Assembly: GCA_937901105.1 (NCBI GenBank)
Contig: CALCHD010000147.1
Span: 1-7,244 of the forward strand
DNA: 7,244 nt
Source: an uncultured Bacteroidales bacterium
Lineage (GTDB): Bacteria; Bacteroidota; Bacteroidia; Bacteroidales; UBA932
Reading direction: 5' to 3'
Below, piece after piece: positions 1 through 5,846 of this stretch; positions within the stretch are counted from its first letter, which is position 1; each line of letters begins with the position of its first letter. The notes below the pieces were generated by a model. It worked only from the letters and a program-made list of their open reading frames with translations, was not told the origin of the DNA and made no database searches. The translations under genes and the position numbers were made by a program.

Positions 1-140
1 TTTCGGTGGAAGGAGTTTCAACGTACTTTTCGCAAAGCGTGAGTGCTTCAGCGATAGTGATGGTGTTGTAGACCTCCATGAAGTCCGCTATGTCCACCTC
101 CAGACTGACCTGACCAATACCCAGATGGTGCTGCAGTATG
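1..140 (-). other. Unassigned, probably foreign or misjoined segment with a minus-strand open frame
   Basis: This stretch does not continue the IspG reading frame: in the ispG frame there is a TAG at 67-69 and a TGA at 111-113. It is visibly richer in G and C than the rest of the window. The minus strand stays open from an ATG at 181-179 down to the left edge, about 60 codons. It reads like real protein, with many G or C third positions and a stretch such as EVDIADFMEVYNTITIAEAL. The in-phase plus-strand frame from base 2 is also open, so strand choice is only a lean. I do not recognise either product. The part of the minus frame above about 140 lies antisense to genuine ispG, so any true gene here joins ispG at a breakpoint rather than starting at 181. 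The likeliest cause is a chimeric assembly join; a genuine rearrangement or element insertion is possible. Confidence 0.4.
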
Positions 141-452
141 GTGCAGGCAGCCAGAAGAAAATTTACCAAACCTGAATACATTGCTTGTCCCGGTTGCGGA
201 AGAACTCTATATAACCTTGAGGAGACATTCAACGAGGTAAAACGCCGTACCTCACATTTGAAAGGTGTAAGAATTGCAATTATGGGATGTATTGTAAATG
301 GACCTGGCGAGATGGCAGATGCTGATTTCGGATATGTTGGAGAAGGCAAAGGAAAAGTTTGCATCTACAAAGGAAAAGAACCTGTAATGCGCAGTGTTCC
401 ACAGGAAGAGGCAATCGATGCCCTATTGAAAGTAATAGAGGAGAACAGCTAG
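138..452 (+). CDS. ispG: 4-hydroxy-3-methylbut-2-enyl diphosphate synthase (IspG), C-terminal fragment
   Basis: IspG carries out the penultimate step of the MEP isoprenoid pathway, reductively converting methylerythritol cyclodiphosphate to HMBPP with a [4Fe-4S] cluster. The visible piece is the C-terminal iron-sulfur domain. CPGCGRTL holds two cluster cysteines, and IMGCIVNGPGEMADAD holds the third cysteine and the conserved NGPGE motif. GYVGEGKGKVCIYKGKE follows, then a short acidic tail. Bacteroidetes IspG is a long form of roughly 600 residues with an inserted middle domain, so over 80 percent is absent. Homology begins around QAARRKFTKPEY (about base 144). The in-frame ATG at 138 is probably fortuitous because the family normally continues upstream, whereas here the frame hits TGA at 111-113. 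The stop is shared with the convergent nucleotidase gene. Identity is very secure; whether the gene is truly broken or the assembly is misjoined is open. Confidence 0.93.
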   Translation: MVQAARRKFTKPEYIACPGCGRTLYNLEETFNEVKRRTSHLKGVRIAIMGCIVNGPGEMADADFGYVGEGKGKVCIYKGKEPVMRSVPQEEAIDALLKVIEENS

Positions 453-470
453 TTCTCCTCTAATTTTTTT
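436..470 (+). terminator. Hairpin terminator embedded in two convergent gene ends
   Basis: A perfect 11-base-pair inverted repeat pairs TAGAGGAGAAC (436-446) with GTTCTCCTCTA (452-462). The 5-base loop is AGCTA, and seven Ts follow at 464-470. This is a canonical intrinsic terminator for ispG. The left arm lies in the last ispG codons and the right arm in the last nucleotidase codons, so the loop region carries both stop codons. The minus-strand side is followed only by a weak T run (TTACTTTC), so termination of the nucleotidase operon here is less certain. Confidence 0.85.
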
Positions 471-2035
471 AATGATTTTCCCTGCTTGAAAAACTTAAAG
501 AGCAGTTCCCTCACATCTGAATATTTTTCAATGACTCTGCTTCCAAGCTCTTCTGCTTGAAGTCCAGTTGCTTTCATTATAAGCTCTCCCCCACCATTTG
601 CCCTATAAGAAACCATTGCAACGGAATATACAGAATCAATATTGAACTTTCTGCCATCTTTAAAACCCAATATCTTTATTCTTTTCCCTGCAGGCTTGTC
701 CAAATCTGCCTCATATCTGATTCCACCTGCACAATCAAAATTCTGCGGACTTCCAACAAGTTTCCTTTTATTTCCAGCTTCAGACGCAAATATACAATAA
801 GACTCCTCAAGGTATGTGAGAATCTCTCTTCCCGACAGTTTTACCTTGTAAAGGACATTCTCAAACGGATACATCTGAAGTATGTGATTATATGTAACTT
901 CTCCTGCCGTAACAGTACCTCTGAATTTGCTGGGTGAAACAAAAGAGATGTCTGCACCGCTCTCTTTCAGCTGCACATGATGAAGCAGGTTTGAGTATGT
1001 ACAATCTCCAAAAAGAATAAGTTTAGGATCAATATCCATATCCGCATTTCCAATTACAGTACTCGAGAAATCATCAGCAGCCTTGATTTCCTTTTCAAAA
1101 TGGTTCAGGAATATTTTGTCGGGAATAAGACTGTCAGTGTTTATACTCTTTATATCTGTAATTGAAAGATATTTCCCCGTTGCTTTTCCATCCTCAATAA
1201 ATATTTTTATTTTGGCCTTTGCCAATTCCTTTCCGTATGCATCAGTTGAAACCACATAGTTTTTCATATACCTGCTGATGCCTCCCAAATGGTCATGAGC
1301 AGCAAGGATGAGGTCTACGCCATCCAAATTTGTTCCAAGATATGCTGCAACGTCTTCTGTGTCGTTTACAGATCCGTCTCCTCTTCCAGAATGCAGTGCC
1401 AGGATAGTAAAATGGGGATTTTCTGTTCTGTTTACATGCTTTACAAGCGAGTCCGCTATCAGATGGATATCAACAAATTGCAGTTCCTTTTTCTTCTCGC
1501 TTCCAATCCATAATTTAGCAGAGGGGGTAGTGAATCCTATAACTGCAATTTTAAGGCCTCCCTTATTTAAAATTGTATAAGGAGTAAAATAAGGCTCCTG
1601 GGGATTGCCGATGTGAATATTTGCAGCAAGATATGGCATATCAAGCTCTTCTTTGATTTTATCCCAATTATCAGGACCAGCCTCAATATCATGGTTTCCT
1701 ACAACAACGGCATCATATTTCAGATAATCTGCCACTCTGCTCCAGACATGTTCTTCATCAGGGGTGTACTCATATATATGGTTGAAGTAATAAGCAGCAT
1801 CGGATCCATGGTTATGGTCTCCAAGATCTATGAAAATCACCTTATCTTCACCAATCCGCTCACGTTCAGCATTAACTTCACCCGCTATTGAAGGGAGAGT
1901 TGTGAACCAGTTCCCATGAATGTCTCCATGAGAGTATAAAGACAATTCATACTCACCGTCAGGCAGAGATGATTTACAAGAAAATATGCATGATGAGAGT
2001 ATCACCATGCATAAAATATTTAATGTATTATTCAT
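449..2035 (-). CDS. 5'-nucleotidase / cyclic-nucleotide phosphodiesterase-like metallophosphatase lipoprotein
   Basis: This is an exported two-domain nucleotidase of the UshA/CpdB type, 528 residues, expected to dephosphorylate nucleotides outside the cytoplasm. The N-terminus has a signal peptide with cysteines at C16 (LSSC, the better lipobox) and C20 (FSCK, a common Bacteroidetes style), so it is probably a lipoprotein. The calcineurin-like metal motifs appear in order: GDIHG (D38, H40), LGD (D73), GNHD (N114, H115), H215 in ALHSG, and AHDH (H247, H249). The last is usually GHxH. The C-terminal 5'-nucleotidase domain runs from about 335 to 500, with FGDCTYSNLL, TAGEVTYNHILQMYPFENVL and YRANGGGE. 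The start at 2035 is preferred over an in-frame ATG 12 codons upstream because it opens the signal peptide and forms a TAATG overlap with the preceding gene. It is the last gene of the operon. The substrate cannot be fixed from sequence. Confidence 0.88.
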   Translation of the reverse strand: MNNTLNILCMVILSSCIFSCKSSLPDGEYELSLYSHGDIHGNWFTTLPSIAGEVNAERERIGEDKVIFIDLGDHNHGSDAAYYFNHIYEYTPDEEHVWSRVADYLKYDAVVVGNHDIEAGPDNWDKIKEELDMPYLAANIHIGNPQEPYFTPYTILNKGGLKIAVIGFTTPSAKLWIGSEKKKELQFVDIHLIADSLVKHVNRTENPHFTILALHSGRGDGSVNDTEDVAAYLGTNLDGVDLILAAHDHLGGISRYMKNYVVSTDAYGKELAKAKIKIFIEDGKATGKYLSITDIKSINTDSLIPDKIFLNHFEKEIKAADDFSSTVIGNADMDIDPKLILFGDCTYSNLLHHVQLKESGADISFVSPSKFRGTVTAGEVTYNHILQMYPFENVLYKVKLSGREILTYLEESYCIFASEAGNKRKLVGSPQNFDCAGGIRYEADLDKPAGKRIKILGFKDGRKFNIDSVYSVAMVSYRANGGGELIMKATGLQAEELGSRVIEKYSDVRELLFKFFKQGKSLKKLEEN

Positions 2036-2823
2036 TATCTTATTACATTGAAAGTATCTGCATCCATCCAAGCAGGGAACTTGAAGCGGAAGTCATTAAG
2101 TTCCTCTTTATTGATCTCGCATGAAAGTATCTGTGTATTGGATCCTGCGCAGTCCTTAAGATAAAATTCTTCTGCAATTGGAGCACCTTTGTAATCGTAC
2201 ATCTGTGAGCTTGGACAGTACACACACATAGGGTCTTTTCCGTCTCTGTTCACAAAGATACCGTATGCCATGTTTTCAATTGCGCGGGCTCTTATTAGCG
2301 GTTCAATTGCATTTATCCTCACTTCAGGGAAGTTTGCAATATTTATAAGGACATCATATCTGTTTCCTATATTCCTGCTCCATACCGGGAATCTGATATC
2401 ATAGCATATGTTCAGGCAAATATTCACCCCTTTGTACTCAACAATACATTTGTCCTCTCCTCTGGTATAGTGGCTGTTCTCCTCTCCCATCCTGAAAAGG
2501 TGTCTCTTGTCATAACTGTTCCAGGTGCCGTCGGGAAATACAAAATATGCCCTGTTGAAAATATCTCTTCCGTTCTGTGTATATGGCAACGAACCCAAAA
2601 TGGCAATATTGTATTTTCTTGCTGTCTCAATCATCCATTTGAGGGTTTCACCTGCGGCATCTTCAGCCAATGAAGTATTCATTGTAAATCCTGTTGAGAA
2701 CATCTCCGGAAGTACAAACAGGTCTCCAGGCTGTTCAATCTGGGAAAGCAAAGATTCAACTTTCTGAAAATTGAGCTGCTTGTCTTCCCAAGCAATATCC
2801 AATGAGCAAACTGTTATTTTCAT
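2035..2823 (-). CDS. yafV: Carbon-nitrogen hydrolase, probable omega-amidase (YafV/NIT2 type)
   Basis: This is a 262-residue cytoplasmic nitrilase-superfamily amidase with the full Glu-Lys-Cys triad. E40 lies in VLPEMFSTGF, K106 in SYDKRHLFRMGEE and C140 in NICYDIRFPVWSRN, with the usual second glutamate at E114/E115. The LPEMFSTGF signature, the NFPEVR segment and the C-terminal FPAWMDADTF are typical of the YafV branch. Its members hydrolyse 2-oxoglutaramate or 2-oxosuccinamate to the 2-oxo acid plus ammonia, repairing by-products of glutamine or asparagine transamination, including in methionine salvage. Length is normal for the family. Its ATG overlaps the symporter stop as TAATG, and its own stop overlaps the nucleotidase start the same way, which suggests translational coupling. 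No methionine-salvage genes are visible nearby, so the exact substrate is inferred from family. Confidence 0.87.
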   Translation of the reverse strand: MKITVCSLDIAWEDKQLNFQKVESLLSQIEQPGDLFVLPEMFSTGFTMNTSLAEDAAGETLKWMIETARKYNIAILGSLPYTQNGRDIFNRAYFVFPDGTWNSYDKRHLFRMGEENSHYTRGEDKCIVEYKGVNICLNICYDIRFPVWSRNIGNRYDVLINIANFPEVRINAIEPLIRARAIENMAYGIFVNRDGKDPMCVYCPSSQMYDYKGAPIAEEFYLKDCAGSNTQILSCEINKEELNDFRFKFPAWMDADTFNVIR

Positions 2824-3989
2824 TATTTCTTATAAATTTTATTTACTACCAAAGCGATGGCTCCGTCACCTGTTACGTTACATGCTGTTCCAAATGTGTC
2901 CATAGCTATATATAGGGCAATCATAAGGCCCTGAAGATCCTCGTTGAAACCCAACATTGAAGAGAGCAGTCCAAGTGCTGCCATTATGGCTCCTCCTGGC
3001 ACACCGGGAGCCGCCACCATTGTAATTCCAAGCATACATATGAAGCCTGCGAAAATGTCAATGCCATGAGGCATACCCTGCATCCATAGTATTGCGAGTG
3101 CACATGCAACAATCTTAAGTGTACTTCCGGCAAGATGTATAGTTGCACAAAGTGGAACAGTAAAGCCGGCCAGCTTCTCATCTACTCCATTTTTTATAGT
3201 CTGCCTCAATGTAACGGGAATTGTTGCAGCAGAAGACTGTGTACCTAACGCCGTTACATATGCAGGAAGCATAGTAACCAAAGCCTTGAAAGGGTTCTTC
3301 CTGGAAATTGCACCGGCAATAATGAACTGGATTAGCAGCAATGTTATATGCAGCACAAATATTACTGCGATAACTTTGATGAACAGCTTTAGAATTGCAC
3401 CTGCCTGCCCCTCTGCCCCTATCTGAAGGAAAATTCCAAAAATGTACAAAGGCAGCAATGGGATTATTACTCCCGATATAACTTTATTTATCAGTTCCCT
3501 GAACTCCAGCAGACCTCCTATCAGCTTGCCGCCATTTACATAGCAAAGTCCAAGCCCCACCACAAATGCAAGCACCAATGCGGTAGTTACGCTCAATACT
3601 GGCGGCATATCAACTGTAAAATATGGCAATACCTTATTGGCATGAGCTATATTGTCCGCAAATGATGTAGATGAATCAAGTATTGAAGGGAATGATAAGC
3701 TGCAGGCAAAATATGAGAAGAATCCCGCAAATAACGTTGACCCGTATGCTATTGCTGCAGTAATGGCCAAAAGCTTGCCGGCACCGTTTCCAAGTTCTGC
3801 GATGCCCGGGGCAACAAGGCCAAGAATTATCAGAGGAATGGTAAACCCTAGAAAATTACCGAAAATACCATTGATTGTTACAAAAATCCTGTTTAGGAAT
3901 TCGGGGAAGAAGAATGAACATCCAATTCCCAGTACTATAGCAACCAGTACTTTAGCCAGCAATGGCAATTTGTTTAGTTTGGAAAACAT
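2823..3989 (-). CDS. Dicarboxylate/amino acid:cation symporter (DAACS family), divergent binding site
   Basis: This 388-residue inner-membrane carrier has the GltPh/SstT fold, with hydrophobic segments throughout. The diagnostic regions are hairpin 1 QSSAATIPVT (251-260), TM7 ATIHLAGST (282-290), hairpin 2 APGVPGGAIMAALG (327-340) and TM8 DTFGTACNVTGD (364-375). By eye alignment to GltPh, the TM7 NMDGT sodium motif is HLAGS here (H285, A287, S289). The TM8 arginine that grips an acidic side chain (R397 in GltPh) is G367. D364, N371 and D375 are kept. This argues against plain sodium-coupled aspartate or glutamate uptake; a neutral or different substrate, or altered coupling, is likelier. It begins 14 bases after the DUF4492 gene, behind an A/T-rich leader with no Shine-Dalgarno sequence, and its stop overlaps the amidase start. 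Family assignment is firm; substrate is unknown. Confidence 0.9.
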   Translation of the reverse strand: MFSKLNKLPLLAKVLVAIVLGIGCSFFFPEFLNRIFVTINGIFGNFLGFTIPLIILGLVAPGIAELGNGAGKLLAITAAIAYGSTLFAGFFSYFACSLSFPSILDSSTSFADNIAHANKVLPYFTVDMPPVLSVTTALVLAFVVGLGLCYVNGGKLIGGLLEFRELINKVISGVIIPLLPLYIFGIFLQIGAEGQAGAILKLFIKVIAVIFVLHITLLLIQFIIAGAISRKNPFKALVTMLPAYVTALGTQSSAATIPVTLRQTIKNGVDEKLAGFTVPLCATIHLAGSTLKIVACALAILWMQGMPHGIDIFAGFICMLGITMVAAPGVPGGAIMAALGLLSSMLGFNEDLQGLMIALYIAMDTFGTACNVTGDGAIALVVNKIYKK

Positions 3990-4003
3990 ATCTTTAAAAA
4001 TTT

Positions 4004-4228
4004 TTAGTCTGTTGCTGAAGCCTTTTCTATAAGCTGCTCCTTAACATGCCTGCTTTTCTCCTCCTGTGTATCATATTGTGACAATTCACCTTTAAAGAAA
4101 AACACTTTTAAAACGGCAAACATTATAAAGAGTTTTATCAGAATTATTATCCACAAATATTTTCCTGTGGTCATGCTCCTGAATCCGCTTATATAAAAGT
4201 CAAATATTTTTTTTATGCCAAAACTCAT
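4004..4228 (-). CDS. DUF4492-type small membrane protein
   Basis: This is a 74-residue protein with an amphipathic start (KKIFDFYISGFRSM), one strong membrane helix at about 23-45 (LWIIILIKLFIMFAVLKVFF) and a charged, probably helical tail. The pattern FYxxGFRSMTxGKxLWxIILIKLFIMFxxLKxFFF matches my recollection of DUF4492. That family is found in Bacteroidetes and some Campylobacterota, often beside cydAB for cytochrome bd oxidase, so a role in assembling or stabilising a membrane redox complex is plausible but unproven. Here it heads an operon with a symporter instead, and diverges from a polyferredoxin gene. The ATG at 4228 gives the full conserved N-terminus. Function is not known from sequence. 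Confidence 0.8.
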   Translation of the reverse strand: MSFGIKKIFDFYISGFRSMTTGKYLWIIILIKLFIMFAVLKVFFFKGELSQYDTQEEKSRHVKEQLIEKASATD

Positions 4229-4271
4229 ATAATCTTTAAAAGTAGTAATTTTGCAGCAAATATCAAATACT
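4217..4271 (-). promoter_or_regulatory. Tentative promoter for the DUF4492-symporter-amidase-nucleotidase operon
   Basis: The 43-base gap at 4229-4271 must drive the minus-strand operon. On that strand a TTTG is followed after 19 bases by TACTTTTA, a partial match to the Bacteroidetes TAnnTTTG -7 element at the usual spacing from a -33 TTTG. The -7 candidate ends only 8 bases before the ATG, implying a very short or absent leader, so this call is weak. Confidence 0.3.
4246..4253 (+). promoter_or_regulatory. Bacteroidetes-type -7 promoter element
   Basis: TAATTTTG, followed by CAG, is an exact TAnnTTTG element of the kind read by the Bacteroidetes primary sigma factor. It sits 18 bases before the ATG at 4272, so transcription would begin around 4258-4261 with a leader of about 12 bases. 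I see no convincing TTTG at -33. The element also rules out the in-frame TTG at 4251 as the start of the polyferredoxin, since that codon lies within it. Confidence 0.65.
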
Positions 4272-5753
4272 ATGGGAAAAATACTACGAATTGCCAGAAT
4301 AGTTTGTGCAACACTTGTTTTTGTTATTGCAACATGCGGTTTCCTAAAGATGAGCGGAGGAAATCCTTTATCTCAAGCTCTTCTTAAGATCCAGTTTGTA
4401 CCTGCACTTATTTCTATGACAGCAGGTGCATTTGGAGCGTTAGCTTTTCTTGTTATAATTACACTTCTGTTTGGCAGAGTATACTGTTCTTTCATATGTC
4501 CGCTTGGAATATTCCAGGACATTATCAGCTGGGTGTCTAATATTGCAAGAAAAAAAGCGAACAAAGGAAGAGTTCCCTTCAAGAAATACAGCAAGCCTCA
4601 CAATGTTTTGAGATATTCTATACTTGCTATTGTCATCGGATGTCTTGCTGTTGGATTTACCTATCCGTTTGCACTGCTCGACCCTTACTCAAATTATGGA
4701 AGAATAGCTGTTCAGGTATTTTCAACATTTGAGACATGGATGACAAATATTCTGTCGGGAATATTCCCGTCAATGTTCTATACACAGTCTTATGCTGTTG
4801 TTGGATTATGGTCTTTGGTATATTCAATATTCTTTCTTTTAGTAGTAATAATTTTCAGTGCTGCCAAAGGGCGCCTTTACTGCAATACTGTCTGCCCTGT
4901 GGGTTCATTGCTTGGACTTATAAGCGGAGCTTCTTTGTTCAAGCCGGCAATTGACAAGGAAATGTGCGTAAAATGCGGAGTATGTGCAGGCAAATGCAAG
5001 AGCAGCTGTATAGATCTGGAAACAAAAGAGATTGATTCAACCAGATGTGTTGCCTGTTACGACTGTATGGTTTCCTGTAAGAGAGGTGGTGTAAAGCTGG
5101 TCCCAACATGGTTCAAGAAGAAGACATCACAAACTTCAAATAATCTTCCCGACAAAGGCCGCAGGAATGCAATTAGAGCAATGAGCGGACTTGCAGCTGC
5201 AGTTGCGGCAAAGAAGCTGGTTCCGGTAAAATCAGCTGCAGAAAATGAGGTGTCTCCTATCCTTCCTCCCGGTGCGGGTAATGTAGAGGCATTCAAAAAT
5301 GCATGTACTGCATGTCATGCATGTATAGCGGCTTGTCCAAATAATATTATCAGGCCGGCTGTGTTTGAATATGGTATAGATGGAGTTATGCTTCCAACAA
5401 TCAAGTATGACAAGAAATACTGTTCTTATGGATGCACCAAATGTTCTGAAGTTTGTCCTAATGATGCCATTGCTCCACTTACTCTTGCCCAAAAGAGAAA
5501 GACACAGATTGGCATTGCTGTGTATGATGCCAGCAAGTGTGTAGTAGTGTCAGACGGCATACATTGCGGTGCATGTGCGGGCAACTGTCCTGCCGGTGCA
5601 ATTGAAATGGTTGAAAACGCAATGGCTCCAGGCCAGCACCTTCCAAAAGTAGACCCTTTAAAATGTATTGGTTGCGGAGCCTGTGAATATGCTTGTCCAG
5701 GCATGCCGAAGGCTATCGTTGTTAAGGGCAAAGCTGTTCAGACCATGATATAA
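4272..5753 (+). CDS. NapH-NapG-like fused membrane polyferredoxin (4Fe-4S binding protein)
   Basis: This is a 493-residue integral membrane electron-transfer protein. Residues 1-270 resemble NapH, with about four membrane segments (near 6-26, 46-67, 113-135 and 174-197). Paired-cysteine motifs YCSFICPLG (C72, C76) and YCNTVCPVG (C204, C208) follow, then a two-cluster ferredoxin domain (C232/235/238/242 and C259/262/265/269). Residues 296-315 (GRRNAIRAMSGLAAAVAAKK) look like a Tat signal. The rest parallels NapG: LPPGAGNVEAFKNAC, then four cysteine sets at 345-355, 384-395, 423-439 and 465-475. Up to six [4Fe-4S] clusters are predicted. In nitrate reductase systems NapG and NapH pass quinol electrons to periplasmic partners, but no nap catalytic gene is visible here, so the acceptor is unknown. 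ATG 4272 is chosen over TTG 4251, which lies in the promoter. Confidence 0.85.
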   Translation: MGKILRIARIVCATLVFVIATCGFLKMSGGNPLSQALLKIQFVPALISMTAGAFGALAFLVIITLLFGRVYCSFICPLGIFQDIISWVSNIARKKANKGRVPFKKYSKPHNVLRYSILAIVIGCLAVGFTYPFALLDPYSNYGRIAVQVFSTFETWMTNILSGIFPSMFYTQSYAVVGLWSLVYSIFFLLVVIIFSAAKGRLYCNTVCPVGSLLGLISGASLFKPAIDKEMCVKCGVCAGKCKSSCIDLETKEIDSTRCVACYDCMVSCKRGGVKLVPTWFKKKTSQTSNNLPDKGRRNAIRAMSGLAAAVAAKKLVPVKSAAENEVSPILPPGAGNVEAFKNACTACHACIAACPNNIIRPAVFEYGIDGVMLPTIKYDKKYCSYGCTKCSEVCPNDAIAPLTLAQKRKTQIGIAVYDASKCVVVSDGIHCGACAGNCPAGAIEMVENAMAPGQHLPKVDPLKCIGCGACEYACPGMPKAIVVKGKAVQTMI

Positions 5754-5762
5754 AGTCAAATG

Positions 5763-5801
5763 AAAAGTGCCATTTTAGACGTCGTCAAAAAGGGCACTTT
5801 T
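5763..5801 (+). terminator. Hairpin terminator of the polyferredoxin gene
   Basis: AAAAGTGCC (5763-5771) pairs with GGCACTTTT (5793-5801), a 9-base-pair stem. The 21-base loop can itself fold through TTTT/AAAA and GA/TC pairs. It begins 10 bases after the polyferredoxin stop. The T-rich end of the right arm and the following AATAAAAT fit an intrinsic terminator. The A-rich left arm would also give a T run on the opposite strand. Confidence 0.75.
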
Positions 5802-5810
5802 AATAAAATA

Positions 5811-5833
5811 AAGGTCCGCTTGATGCGGACCTT
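5811..5833 (-). terminator. Hairpin terminator of the ffh-folD unit
   Basis: AAGGTCCGC (5811-5819) and GCGGACCTT (5825-5833) form a perfect 9-base-pair GC-rich stem with a 5-base TTGAT loop. On the minus strand it begins 13 bases after the folD stop and is followed by TATTTTATTA, a usable U tract. On the plus strand it is followed by ATTATTTT, so it may also back up the first hairpin. Confidence 0.8.
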
Positions 5834-5846
5834 ATTATTTTAAGCT

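Noticed and set aside
557..937. Plus-strand open frame of 126 codons within the nucleotidase gene
   Set aside because: It lies antisense to well-conserved nucleotidase domain sequence and its translation has no recognisable motif or signal.
2036..2071. Upstream ATG extending the nucleotidase by 12 residues
   Set aside because: The extension would place MDGCRYFQCNKI before the signal peptide and overlap the amidase C-terminus more deeply; ATG 2035 gives a clean lipoprotein signal.
3652..4032. Plus-strand open frame of 126 codons across the symporter start and DUF4492 end
   Set aside because: It is antisense to two genes with clear family matches, and there is no promoter or plausible product.
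4251..4271. TTG start adding seven residues to the polyferredoxin
   Set aside because: The TTG overlaps the -7 promoter element TAATTTTG, and the ATG at 4272 begins a natural positively charged membrane-protein N-terminus.
5307..5335. Repeated GCATGT units, resembling a short repeat or protein-binding array
   Set aside because: They encode the Cys-Thr-Ala-Cys-His-Ala-Cys ferredoxin motif; alternating Cys (TGT) and Ala (GCA) codons explain the repeats.
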